In this document: positions 16,732 to 25,255 of the stretch, one piece after another
Layout: each line of letters begins with the position of its first letter
Position numbering within the stretch: position 1 is the stretch's first letter
The notes under the pieces: generated by a model
Told to the model about the DNA's origin: nothing
Databases searched by the model: none
Seen by the model: the letters and a program-made list of their open reading frames with translations, nothing else
Translations under genes and position numbers: made by a program
Assembly (NCBI RefSeq): GCF_017565645.3
Contig: NZ_CP086136.1
Span: 8,105,501-8,169,500, forward strand
Length of the DNA: 64,000 nucleotides
Origin: Bradyrhizobium barranii subsp. barranii
GTDB taxonomy: Bacteria; Pseudomonadota; Alphaproteobacteria; Rhizobiales; Xanthobacteraceae
Reading direction: 5' to 3'

Positions 16732-18075
16732 TCAAGGACCGAGCGGCAGCAGCGCGCCGGGCAAGCCGCAGATCAGGTCGGCTTCGGGACATGCCGCGGC
16801 AAACGCAAGGCGAATGCGGCTCGTGGTCTCGACGACACGGGCGGCGATTTTCAAGAGCCGAAGACGCAGCGTCGCGAACTCGGCAGCGGCCAATTCCCGG
16901 GCTTTGGGAATGGCGTCGCGCACGGTCAGCATCAGCCAATAAGCGGCCGTATGGAGCACGAGACGGACCTGGTTGGCGAGCGCCGAACGGCAGCTGGTGC
17001 GATCGGAGGCGAGCTGCGTCTTATGCAGCTTGATCAGATTCTCGGCTTGGCCGCGCGCGCAATACAGGCTGTCGTAGATCCACTCGGCCGAGCCGACATC
17101 GAGGCTGGTGACGACGAAGCGGATGTCGAGGCCGAGCATCGTCGCCTCAATACGGGCGACAGTGCGCCGTTCGCGATCCCAGGACTTTGCCTTGTGGCGG
17201 GTCTCGGTATAGCCACGCAGAACCGGCAGGTTCTCGATGGCGCGTCGGGTGCGGATGTCGTCGGCGACCTCGTCGACTTTTCTGGCGAGAGGCTTGGTGC
17301 CGGACAGACCGAAGATGTAGTCGATGCCGTTGGTCTCGCACCACGCCATGGCCTCCGGCCGGGCATAGTGCCCGTCGCCACGGAACGTAATTTGCGTGTT
17401 GTGCCATCGCGTGCGGATATGCCGTACCAGGCGGCGCAGATGGGCACGCACCTCGACGCCGCCCGGCGTCTTGCCGGGCCGCAGCACGACGGCCACGGGC
17501 CGGCTCTTCTCCGTGTCGTAGACGTGGATCGGCAGGAAGCAGCGTTCGTCATAATGAGCGTTGAACAGCGAGAGCTGCTGATGGCCGTGGACGACGTCGC
17601 AGGTATCATCGATGTCGAGCGTGACGGATGCCGGCTCGCGCGGGTAGCTATCCATCCATGCGTCGACCAAAGTGTAGGTCAGCCGGATCACGTCGCGCAG
17701 GCGCGGAGCATTCTCCAGCCGCGACAGCGTCGGCTGGGAACACAAATCCCGGCCCGTGTCCGGTAGGCGACCGCAGGCCAGTTTGAATGCCGGATCGGAC
17801 CTCAGATGATCGAGGTCGTCGGCGTCCTCGTAGCCGCAGCAGATCGCGAACATGCGAGCGCGGAACATATCGACCAGGCTGTGCACGACCCGCGTCGGAT
17901 CGCGCCGATCCGGGAACACCCGGGCCAGATTGTTGGCCAAACCGAGACGCCGCTCGGCCATCGCCAGAAGCATCACGCCCCCGTTCGAGGTTAGGCGCCC
18001 ACCATCGAAGGCAGCTGTGACTTTCTTGGCGTGAACGGCTGGAAACGAGACGGGCGGAATCGTATCGTCGGTCAT
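16732..18075 (-). CDS. IS1380-family transposase
   Basis: 447 residues, full length for the family. The DDE residues can be placed at LDIDDTCDVVHGHQQ, TFRGDGHYARPEAM and ARGQAENLIKLHKTQL. No internal stop is present, so it looks functional. Confidence 0.95.
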   Translation of the reverse strand: MTDDTIPPVSFPAVHAKKVTAAFDGGRLTSNGGVMLLAMAERRLGLANNLARVFPDRRDPTRVVHSLVDMFRARMFAICCGYEDADDLDHLRSDPAFKLACGRLPDTGRDLCSQPTLSRLENAPRLRDVIRLTYTLVDAWMDSYPREPASVTLDIDDTCDVVHGHQQLSLFNAHYDERCFLPIHVYDTEKSRPVAVVLRPGKTPGGVEVRAHLRRLVRHIRTRWHNTQITFRGDGHYARPEAMAWCETNGIDYIFGLSGTKPLARKVDEVADDIRTRRAIENLPVLRGYTETRHKAKSWDRERRTVARIEATMLGLDIRFVVTSLDVGSAEWIYDSLYCARGQAENLIKLHKTQLASDRTSCRSALANQVRLVLHTAAYWLMLTVRDAIPKARELAAAEFATLRLRLLKIAARVVETTSRIRLAFAAACPEADLICGLPGALLPLGP

Positions 18076-18390
18076 GGCGGGCGTGGCGTTCGCGGTTGGA
18101 GGTGATGGGGTTGGCTTCGCAACCGAATCCTACGCCGCATCAGCGCTTTACCCCTCAGGCGCACTCTTACGAATAAGACGGGTTAAGTTGAAGAAAGATT
18201 GAGTGACTCCCGATCATTTCTGTGCCGAAACGTGGAGTCGCGGTCGTGCCGCGTCCAAAGAAACCGGCGCGAGCGGCCTATTAGACGCGGTAGGTGATCA
18301 GCCTCCGAAACGAGACTATCAAGCATGAAGAGATCGAGCGCGAGGCAGAGGTTTTATTTGTGTTGAATTCTTGCTTCTCGATAGTGGTCT

Positions 18391-18531
18391 GAAATCGTAT
18401 CATCGGTCATGGCGGGCGTGGCGTTCGCGGTTGAAGGTGATGGGGTGGCTTCGCAACCGAATCCTACGCCGCATCAGCGCTTTACACCACGCTCGCCAGC
18501 CTCTCAGGCGCCCTCTCGCGAATAAGACGGG
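18391..18531. repeat. Second copy of the IS1380 right end
   Basis: About 140 bp repeats the sequence at 18056-18182 with a few changes (for example GTATCATCGGTCATGGCGGG against GTATCGTCGGTCATGGCGGG) and one short insertion. It includes the start of the transposase gene and the inverted-repeat end. The 208 bp between the copies resembles neither. Confidence 0.85.
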
Positions 18532-18644
18532 CTAGGAAATCACCGGCCAGAACCCGCGCCAGTCTTAGTGGTACGCGGCCGACGGGACATTAGGAACGTT
18601 TTAGGCGCGAGAGAGTCGGATGGCGACAATCCGCGCTTCGAGCG

Positions 18645-18851
18645 ATGGACAAAGCGATTGCCAAGGCGATCTCGGTAATCATCGTCGTCTTCGGCGCTGC
18701 GCCAGAAAGCGTTGAAGCTTGGCATTCCGCTGGGGCACATGCGCTAGCCGCTAACGCCCGCTTCGTGGTTCTAGCCGCTCTATTGCTAGAGATGATCGGC
18801 CCCCTACGCATCGCCGACCGCCCTAAGAACCAAATCATCAGATCGGCGTAG
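18645..18851 (+). CDS. Doubtful small ORF with hydrophobic segment
   Basis: 68 residues with two hydrophobic parts (KAISVIIVVFGAAP and ARFVVLAALLLEMIGPL). It ends just before a strong hairpin. The minus strand is also open here, so coding is uncertain. Confidence 0.3.
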   Translation: MDKAIAKAISVIIVVFGAAPESVEAWHSAGAHALAANARFVVLAALLLEMIGPLRIADRPKNQIIRSA

Positions 18852-18859
18852 TAATGAAC

Positions 18860-18889
18860 AAGGGCCGCTGCTCCGAGACAGCGGCCCTT
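18860..18889. terminator. Strong hairpin between convergent genes
   Basis: AAGGGCCGCTG and CAGCGGCCCTT pair perfectly around an 8-base loop. It is likely a two-way terminator for the CsbD gene (minus) and the small plus-strand frame. Confidence 0.75.
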
Positions 18890-18915
18890 CGGACTTCAGC
18901 CAGCAATGTCCGTCA

Positions 18916-19119
18916 TCACCATTTTTGGCGACCGTACCATTCATCCACTTCCTTTTGCGCCTGATCCTTGGCGTAGCCGTACCGTTGCTGCAATCTCCCT
19001 TCGAGTTGCTCTTGCTTCCCGTTGATCACATCGAGATCATCGTCGGTAAGCTTGCCCCACTGTTCCTTTACTTTGCCCTTCATCTGCTTCCAGTTGCCTT
19101 CAACGCGGTTCCAGTCCAT
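18916..19119 (-). CDS. CsbD-family stress protein
   Basis: 67 residues from the ATG at 19119, with AGGAGG 6 bases before it. The CsbD pattern is complete: MDWNRVEGNWKQMKGKVKEQ, WGKLTDDDLDVINGKQEQLE, GRLQQRYGYAKDQA. CsbD proteins are small, helical, often abundant under general stress, and of unknown activity. An EcfG-type promoter lies 32 bp upstream, which fits control by the general stress sigma factor. Confidence 0.93.
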   Translation of the reverse strand: MDWNRVEGNWKQMKGKVKEQWGKLTDDDLDVINGKQEQLEGRLQQRYGYAKDQAQKEVDEWYGRQKW

Positions 19120-19150
19120 GGCGATCCTCCTTGAACGACTAAGATCGATC

Positions 19151-19176
19151 AACGGAGCTCGCCGACGCTTGGTTCC
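19151..19176 (-). promoter_or_regulatory. EcfG-type promoter for CsbD
   Basis: On the minus strand GGAAC, 17 bases, CGTT. The -10 element is 32 bp before the start codon. Confidence 0.8.
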
Positions 19177-19291
19177 TCGGTGAGGATAGCGTCAATCAGG
19201 CGCGGGCGCAGTGTTTAAAAGTGGACCGACGCGCCGACGGTGAGTGCCGGGTAGCGCCAGGCTGTCTTTCGACCTTTGGTCCTCTTAGCAT

Positions 19292-19669
19292 TTGTTGTAC
19301 AACTCAGTGCTATTGCTAAGCACAGCACACTCCACGGGGTGCAGTCGGTGGCCGCAAGCCACTATTGTGTTCACCGGGTTAGCACTGATTATTCTGGGTG
19401 TGCTGGCCACTGGCGCGCAATTGACGGCGGAATTCATTACTCCCGGCGAGTCTCCGCGAGCAATGCAATCGATAGTCGTCTCGCCCAACCGGCTCGAAGC
19501 GGGGACAAGGTTTGTCGGCCTCGAATTGATAATCGTCGGCGCGCTTTTGCAAATTGTTGGCTTTCTCTCCACGCGACCATGGAAGGCGGAAGCTGGCACC
19601 GCCGAGAAAAATTTCGAACTGAGCCACTACCAGACTGGGATGCCATTGGCTCGAACAGAGGTGCGATGA
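19292..19669 (+). CDS. Small membrane protein
   Basis: Up to 125 residues; the start is uncertain (TTG at 19292, or GTG codons further in). Two membrane segments are clear: TIVFTGLALIILGVLATGAQ and FVGLELIIVGALLQIVGFL. The loop between them is about 35 residues. No family recognised. Confidence 0.5.
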   Translation: MLYNSVLLLSTAHSTGCSRWPQATIVFTGLALIILGVLATGAQLTAEFITPGESPRAMQSIVVSPNRLEAGTRFVGLELIIVGALLQIVGFLSTRPWKAEAGTAEKNFELSHYQTGMPLARTEVR

Positions 19670-19998
19670 ATCGCATCGGTCGCCGGACGCTGATATGCAT
19701 GGGCGCGCTTGTGCTCTTTCCGGTCGCCTGGAGCTTGCTGCGGCATTGACCGCCCTCGCCACCTGCGGTCTCGTCAGCGTAAGTTGCCCCCGACGCGATT
19801 GCTGATGTGCCTCTCCCGGTCTCGAGCCGCGGACATTCGCCTGGCATGGGAAAGGGCAGATCAGTTTCCATAGTTGGCAGCAATCCGGACGATAAGCCGC
19901 ATTGACGGCCGGAAGAAGTGCCGCAATTTTCCGGCATCACGCGCGATTGCATTTGCTTTGTCCCGAGCTACCCCAGGGATTGACACCGTTTCAGGGCG

Positions 19999-20670
19999 TT
20001 GGCAATGGCGGCACCCGTTTACGATCGAGCGCGAGCGAACGCTCATCCTGCATTTGGATTGCACTTCCGTAGGTATGCGCCTTTCTCGACCTTTGGCTTT
20101 GGGTTTGAAGGCGACAATCGCGGACCTTCCACATCGTTGAAAGCAACTTCGCGCACCTATGGTTGCGTGATGTTCAATAAGGTCGAAGTTTTCTACTGGT
20201 TTGGTGGCACCTCCGGGACGCATCGCAGTACACTTCTCTTTGGTGAGATCATCGGCCACTCGAAAGTTCGTATGAGTGTGACGACTATTCCCTCGACTCG
20301 TGCCGGTCAGGTCATCTTCAAGGCAAGCACGGCGGGAAATATGCCGCTATTACCCAAAACCCCTGATATCGACACAAGCGTGTATCTCGCGATTGAACTT
20401 GGCTCCCAAACGATGCACGTGGAGGGCTCGGTCTTCGGCGATACCTTTCCAAACCTTGAGGTGTTCCTGCATAGTTACCGTTCAGAGCACGCAGCACTGT
20501 TACTCGATGGTCGAACAACCGGAGGCAAGAACCTAGGCCCCATCAGCCGACTGCCTGGGGCTGGCGCTTCAATATTTCTCGGTCAGTTCGACAGAAATTT
20601 CTCGCTGAACGAGAAAGGAGAGCTAGCCCAGAATTACACAACGTTCGCTACAACGCTGCCGACGCTATGA
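19999..20670 (+). CDS. Beta-rich hypothetical protein
   Basis: 223 residues. The pattern FGFGFEGDNRG, NMPLLPKTPDIDTSVYLAIE, HVEGSVFGDTFPNLEVFLHS and then TTGGKNLGPISRLPGAG resembles an uncharacterised beta-sandwich family in actinobacteria and rhizobia that I remember only by motif. There is no obvious signal peptide. It stands alone. Confidence 0.6.
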   Translation: MAMAAPVYDRARANAHPAFGLHFRRYAPFSTFGFGFEGDNRGPSTSLKATSRTYGCVMFNKVEVFYWFGGTSGTHRSTLLFGEIIGHSKVRMSVTTIPSTRAGQVIFKASTAGNMPLLPKTPDIDTSVYLAIELGSQTMHVEGSVFGDTFPNLEVFLHSYRSEHAALLLDGRTTGGKNLGPISRLPGAGASIFLGQFDRNFSLNEKGELAQNYTTFATTLPTL

Positions 20671-20782
20671 GATCCGCCCACCTTCGGGAAACACCCTCGA
20701 GCAGGGCTTCGGCCCGCCCATTCTCCGGAACTAAACCCATACCGCCCTCGACGCTGGCTGGGCCGGCGGCATAATTTGTCGC

Positions 20783-21254
20783 ATGATCAAGCCAGCCCTC
20801 ACCCGTCGCCGCTCCGACAATCCGCACGAGGAGACCTGGCACATCTATTCCGGCGACGTCCGCATCGGGACCATCGGCGTGCGCGCCGGCGTGCCTGTGC
20901 ACGCCGATCAATGGGCTTGGTCGATCGGCTTCTATCCCGGCATGGAGCCAGGCACATGGCGGAGTGGCATAGCCGCCACCTTCGAAGTCGCACGCCAGGC
21001 TTTCGAGGCCGCGTGGTCCGAGCTGCGGCTCACCATTCCAGACGCCGCCTTCGCCGAATGGCGTCAAGACCGCGATTGGCGGGCCGAGGTTGCGGCCAAG
21101 CGGGCGCGGGGCGAGAAGCTCGACAGCGAAATCCGGAGCACGCTGATGCGCTGCGTCTGCGGGACCACGTTTCGACAGCTGGAGGCCGGCGGAGAGCTAT
21201 CCCGACCGCCAGCACAGCTACGCCGCGCAGGCGGCCATTGGGACAAGCCGATGA
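20783..21254 (+). pseudogene. Conserved hypothetical gene fused by frameshift to the next
   Basis: The frame starts MIKPALTRRRSDNPHEETWH and is convincing to RSTLMRCVCGTT. There one extra T in the TTT at 21170-21172 shifts it. Removing the T gives the usual family end (FDSWRPAESYPDRQHSYAAQ, AAIGTSR) and a stop at 21252-21254, which overlaps the ATG of the next gene as ATGA. As written, the sequence encodes a 247-residue fusion of two proteins. Function unknown; I recall the family as common in Bradyrhizobium. Confidence 0.7.
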
Positions 21255-21526
21255 AGCACGCCGAAGAACGACCCTACGCAGATCCCGAGGCGGCCGCGCG
21301 CAAGCTCGTCGAGCTCGCAGCCACCGTCGAGGGCGTGCAGGACGGCCGCATTTACATTGAACGGATCAATGCGTCGTTCATGTTCAACCTGAAGGGCAGC
21401 GGCAGCGAATTTGGCGCCGGGCTCAAACACGCGATCGAGCGCGGCTGGTTGTGGAAGCACGAAAGTGGCACCTACGTGAAGCTGATCCCACCCGGTGAAG
21501 ATCTGCTGACTAATTCCACCGCGTAG
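21251..21526 (+). CDS. Hypothetical protein
   Basis: 91 residues from the ATG at 21251: YADPEAAARKLVELAATVEG, then GRIYIERINASFMFNLKGSG, then AIERGWLWKHESGTYVKL. It resembles a small winged-helix-like domain. It overlaps the previous gene's repaired stop by 4 bp, which supports this start and co-translation. Confidence 0.65.
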   Translation: MKHAEERPYADPEAAARKLVELAATVEGVQDGRIYIERINASFMFNLKGSGSEFGAGLKHAIERGWLWKHESGTYVKLIPPGEDLLTNSTA

Positions 21527-21578
21527 GCCAATCCGCCCCGTGCTGCCCTGGAGGTTGGCTCATTCGCCGGCAATTCCT

Positions 21579-21794
21579 TCAGGGTTGCAGCCGTGAGAGC
21601 AGACGTTGACGATCCTGATCGCGACGCCGCTGCTCGTCGCGCATCCGTTCAAGTTCGGCTTCAGCTTTGGCCGTATCAAGGTCCTGCCGCTTCAGTTCAA
21701 TAACAAGCGCTTCTTGCTCTGCCAGTCGCCGCTCTCCTTCAACGACATCGCGCTCTACCTGTCTCAGCTCATCGCATATCGCAGTCGTGTACAT
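21579..21794 (-). CDS. Coiled-coil small protein
   Basis: 71 residues from the ATG at 21794, almost entirely helical and charged (DELRQVERDVVEGERRLAEQ, then DTAKAEAELERMRDEQRRRD). Similar short coiled-coil proteins are common in Bradyrhizobium accessory regions. Function unknown. Confidence 0.6.
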   Translation of the reverse strand: MYTTAICDELRQVERDVVEGERRLAEQEALVIELKRQDLDTAKAEAELERMRDEQRRRDQDRQRLLSRLQP

Positions 21795-22044
21795 CGCGAT
21801 CCTCACGCGGCCGTGCTGCGCATGCACGTTGGAGCGTAGCTGCGCCGCGCGCCGCGCACATTAAACTTGAACGCGAGGCGCATGACTTTCAACTCAGCCA
21901 GCTTCTTGAACGTTCCTGCTAATGCCATTTTTTCCCGATCTGATACGGGAAATGCAATTTACAAAAACCCTATTGCTGGCCGAACGGACAGGACGATGGT
22001 CGGGAAAAATAGGAACTGGGCTTTTACGGACAGGTTGATGCTCC

Positions 22045-22275
22045 ATGCCCAAGTACTTCTTCGACCATCACAGCAACACCAGTATCGAAATCGACGATGA
22101 CGGCATCGATCTCCCGGACGTTGATGCTGCCAGAAGGCTGGCGCTTGAGGCATTGGGCCAATCGGTGTTGGATGGCGCGCCTCGTTCTCTGATGGGTCGG
22201 CTCGCTATCGAAGTGCGAGATCCTCACGGCCCTATCTTGCGCGCCTCCGCTACTGTTGTGCTTGAAGAGCTTTGA
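22045..22275 (+). CDS. DUF6894-family protein
   Basis: 76 residues. MPKYFFDHHSNTSIEIDDDG, IDLPDVDAARRLALEALGQ and LAIEVRDPHGPILRASATV give the strand-helix-strand layout of DUF6894. One of five members in the window. Function unknown. Confidence 0.8.
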   Translation: MPKYFFDHHSNTSIEIDDDGIDLPDVDAARRLALEALGQSVLDGAPRSLMGRLAIEVRDPHGPILRASATVVLEEL

Positions 22276-22344
22276 GGCTGTCCCGCAGACGAAGGGCTGC
22301 CTAACCGTACGTGATCGACAGATCTAAGGCGCTGGTGGACCACC

Positions 22345-22563
22345 ATGAATGAGCGTGCATCTTCACAGTCGAGATTTCTTATTCGGCAGGGTGGAAACGG
22401 CTGGATGGTTTATGATCGAGAACGTAAGGGACCTGCTCTGATCGGGACCGACTTGGCGGCAAACCTTACCATGACGGAAGCCGAGCGCGTGAAGCAGATG
22501 CTGATCAATCAGCCGGATGGGAAAGGTCTGATTTTGAGTGCGTTAGTTTGGCGCACCGTCTGA
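22345..22563 (+). CDS. Hypothetical small protein
   Basis: 72 residues. FLIRQGGNGWMVYDRERKGP looks like a short beta-sheet, followed by a helix (TMTEAERVKQMLIN). It follows the DUF6894 gene by 69 bp on the same strand. Function unknown. Confidence 0.6.
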   Translation: MNERASSQSRFLIRQGGNGWMVYDRERKGPALIGTDLAANLTMTEAERVKQMLINQPDGKGLILSALVWRTV

Positions 22564-22625
22564 TCGTCTTGGACAACCTGCCGCGCTTTCATCCTCGCGT
22601 TGGATGTCTTCGCTCTTGTCAGCGT

Positions 22626-22856
22626 TCACTTTGGCTTCTCAGCTTGGATGTGCAGGACGTAGATCGTGTTCTGAAACTCGTCCGTCACTTCCATACGCCA
22701 ATCGCGCCCCGGCTTCAGCTTTCCGTCTATGCCCTGAAGCATCTGCCCGGCCGTGACTGTGGCCTCCTTCCACGCGGCGTGCTTGTCCCGAAGCTCCTCT
22801 CCCACGTCATCGATCTCGGTGCGTTCGTGGATGATGTGGAAGAAGTATCTTGGCAT
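22626..22856 (-). CDS. DUF6894-family protein
   Basis: 76 residues, MPRYFFHIIHERTEIDDVGE then HAAWKEATVTAGQMLQG. It is most similar to the copy at 28969 (HAAWKEATVTAGQILQG shared), which suggests a duplication. Confidence 0.8.
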   Translation of the reverse strand: MPRYFFHIIHERTEIDDVGEELRDKHAAWKEATVTAGQMLQGIDGKLKPGRDWRMEVTDEFQNTIYVLHIQAEKPK

Positions 22857-23216
22857 GCCCGAAAAATGCTTAACGGCAGGTTCGCGTTCCTAGCGGTCGA
22901 CGCGGCTTGGGTCTGGTTGCCGCATCGCGGAAGAGGTCAGCCAATCACTCAAGTGCGCACCGGTCTCGGCGGTGCGTGCTCGCTTCAGCAGGGCTTCACG
23001 TTCCGGCCCGGCGGGTAACTGGCTGTGCTTTTTGAGTTTGGCGGCCTGCTCGCCATTCGTTCTTCGAGGGAACGGCCATCCTCCGCTGACCCTATGCAGA
23101 ACGTGCTGGGCGCACGAGAGTGCGCGCAGGAGATTTAAGGGCCTGCCCGCGCTGAAGTGGGCGCCGGGCGACGGACGCGTCAGCGTTCGGTCCTCGTATA
23201 CAAATGAACTCAGACC

Positions 23217-23366
23217 TCAGTCGAAAAGATCCGCAGCGGCATTCAAAGAATGTGATGCTTCACCTCGCGGATGCCCAGGCCTTGTTTTCCAATTTCCGAA
23301 GATGCTCCAGATAAATACGCTCAACACGATTGAAACGGCGAGCAGGAGCAAAAGGTCACGGACCAT
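23217..23366 (-). CDS. Single-pass membrane protein
   Basis: 49 residues from the ATG at 23366, preceded by GGGGAGGACATC. One membrane helix is visible (DLLLLLAVSIVLSVFIWSIF), then a polar tail. Function unknown. Confidence 0.5.
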   Translation of the reverse strand: MVRDLLLLLAVSIVLSVFIWSIFGNWKTRPGHPRGEASHSLNAAADLFD

Positions 23367-23904
23367 GATGTCCTCCCCTTTGCTGTTCAATCGGGGAATT
23401 AGCCCAACGTTCCTATCCAAGCCACTTGCCTCCACTCACGCAGCGGCGTCAGCCCCTGGCCACTGGCAAACCGGAAAAACCCGGCGGCCCTTGGAGGAGA
23501 CCGCCGGGCTGATCCGCCGATCACACCACTTCAATGGCTGACAGGCTGAATAAATGGCGCTGGCTCGTCTGTCCGAATCCCGACAAACCGTCTCGGTTTA
23601 GTCGGACGTGTGGCCGACAAGCCACGTCCGGGCCCGCGTTCCTGAACGGAGCCACCGCCGAGAAGGCGACATGAAGCTGGAGATGACGAACGAGCCCGGC
23701 TGGATCAGAGACTTCTCCCGTCATCAGGCCAAAGGTGTAGCTCTGGTATGTGGGCATCCCTGTAAGGGGCGCCTGCTTGGCTGTGCTAGCTCATTTCGTA
23801 TCGGCTATTCGCAGGGGTGATTATTCGTCGCCTCACCAGCGGGATGCTGCCGTTCTGTTTTTGGACGAAGCAAGTCACGTTTTGAACCGGAGTGTCAGGT
23901 CCAA

Positions 23905-23994
23905 CTACATAAAAAGGAGTGCGCCGAACGACGCCAACAAACCTGCACCACCCATGATCGCTAGTCCGATGAAGAAGCGCTCGACCACGTCCAT
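23905..23994 (-). CDS. Tiny membrane protein (29 residues)
   Basis: MDVVERFFIGLAIMGGAGLL followed by ASFGALLFM; nearly all of it is one membrane helix. CGGAGG lies 6 bases before the ATG at 23994. It resembles other tiny membrane proteins in this window. Confidence 0.6.
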   Translation of the reverse strand: MDVVERFFIGLAIMGGAGLLASFGALLFM

Positions 23995-24107
23995 GGCGGC
24001 CTCCGTTCAAAAGTGAACGCTGGTTCGATTCGATTGCCCATTTTTCCCGTTGGAACAAATGTTCACTGTAGCACTTAGGAACCTGCAACTTCGAGGGGGT
24101 GAGAGTC

Positions 24108-24275
24108 ATGAGCGACCCCGAGCTTTCATCGTCGCGGGCACCTCAACTCGGACCGCCATGTCCTAAATGCAAGCTCCCCGCGCGTTACATCACGTCGGTT
24201 CTGGACGTAAAGCGCGACCGAGCAGTGATGGTTTACCGCTGTGCACCATGCGGTGAGGAGATCTGGAAGGATTAG
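24108..24275 (+). CDS. Small zinc-ribbon protein
   Basis: 55 residues with two CxxC pairs (CPKCKLPARYITSV and YRCAPCGEEIWKD), a compact zinc ribbon. GAGGGGGTGAG precedes the ATG. A related layout is found at 34536. Confidence 0.65.
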   Translation: MSDPELSSSRAPQLGPPCPKCKLPARYITSVLDVKRDRAVMVYRCAPCGEEIWKD

Positions 24276-24480
24276 GGCGACGGCAAGTTTTCCAGGCGCG
24301 CTTGTCCTTCCCTGCTGCGCGTAAGAAAGCTAGACCGGTTTTGTCTCGGGCTAGCGCCGCTGGCCTGTTTCCGACCTCAGTGGTGTAATTTGAAATTTGC
24401 AGTGGCCTAATTTCGATAGTGACGTGATTTTAGATCGGCTCTAAATTCGTTCCTGCTTGGGGGTGTTTTAGAGCGGGATC

Positions 24481-24663
24481 ATGCGAGAGTTTCGGGCATA
24501 TATAATCGATGGCGCGGGGCACATAACGTTCCGCGTTGATATTGTGGTGGAGGACGAGGCGGAAGCTCGGGAACGTGCCAAATTGCTTGTAGACGGGCGC
24601 GCGGTAGAGCTTTGGGAAGGCGCAACGAGGCTCGATAGATTTGAGCCAATCAGCAGGCACTAA
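24481..24663 (+). CDS. Conserved hypothetical small protein
   Basis: 60 residues: MREFRAYIIDGAGHITFRVD, then EAEARERAKLLVDGRAVELW and an end DRFEP. I recognise this short alpha/beta family from Bradyrhizobium, where it is multicopy and uncharacterised. Confidence 0.7.
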   Translation: MREFRAYIIDGAGHITFRVDIVVEDEAEARERAKLLVDGRAVELWEGATRLDRFEPISRH

Positions 24664-24683
24664 GGCCGCCTCAGTCGGCGGCC
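24664..24683 (+). terminator. Hairpin after the small gene
   Basis: GGCCGCC TCAGTC GGCGGCC forms a perfect 7-bp stem directly after the stop at 24663. It is followed by CAAACAAAA, so it is weak as an intrinsic terminator. Confidence 0.5.
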
Positions 24684-25048
24684 CAAACAAAAGGCTCCAG
24701 TCCGGGGCTGGCAAGGTGGAGCCTCTGAGAGCCTCAGCACGCGGTGAGTGGCGCGCTCGGCTAGCTGTTCATTCTATCCAAATGATAGGGGCCGCGCTAT
24801 GGCGGCCCCTGCCGGCGCAATAATTGTTCGTGATGAAATGCCAGCTCCGGCATCCCAAAATTAGAATCACCAAACGTCCAAAATCGAGTGTCCTAATTCG
24901 TCGCAGGAGGTTGTTACTCGGGGGAGCGCGAGGCGCAGCTCACTGCACCGTTGACGTTCTTTGGCGGGGGAGTTTCAGCGAGCTAGGAACATCATGGACC
25001 TTGCCAAGTATTCCCGACGCCCTCGAGGCTCGTCGAGGGTAACCTCTA

Positions 25049-25089
25049 GGCCCCGGCTCATCCCCCATTTGAGCTGGGGCCCTTTTCTT
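25049..25089 (+). terminator. Intrinsic terminator
   Basis: GGCCCCGGCTCA pairs with TGAGCTGGGGCC (one mismatch) and is followed by CTTTTCTT. The strand is chosen from the T-run; no convincing gene ends just before it, and 24684-25048 holds no supported gene. Confidence 0.65.
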
Positions 25090-25133
25090 GCGGGACAAGG
25101 ACTCAAAGGGAACACAAGGGTGCGCGAATGTTG

Positions 25134-25215
25134 GAATCGTCGCTGGCTCGCTGCCACAGCCGGCGGAGCGGCCCCGGCCTACCCCCTTAAGGCAGCCGGG
25201 GCCGTCTCTCCGCCC
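25134..25215. repeat. Direct repeat with terminator hairpin, copy 1
   Basis: It shares 54 identical bases, starting GAATCGTCGCTGGCTCGCTG, with the copy at 27580. It ends in the hairpin GGCCCCGGC ... GCCGGGGCC. It sits between the end of the histidine kinase gene and the preceding gap. Confidence 0.8.
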
Positions 25216-25255
25216 AGGACAGCCTTGAAGTTTGCGTAGCCCTGCTCCTGCGAGT

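Larger units (their letters stand above)
16566..18531 (-). mobile_element. IS1380-family element with a duplicated right end
   Basis: The left end at 16566 (CCCGTCCTATTCGTGAGAGT) matches the right end at 18182 (CCCGTCTTATTCGTAAGAGT on the minus strand). No duplication flanks 16566-18182 (CTAG against TTAA). A second right-end copy ends at 18531 and is followed by CTAG (18532-18535), matching CTAG at 16562-16565. The original insertion was therefore probably bounded by 16566 and 18531, with a later rearrangement inside. Confidence 0.8.

Noticed and set aside
16603..17766. Plus-strand open frame of 387 codons
   Set aside because: It is antisense to the IS1380 transposase, which has clear catalytic motifs.
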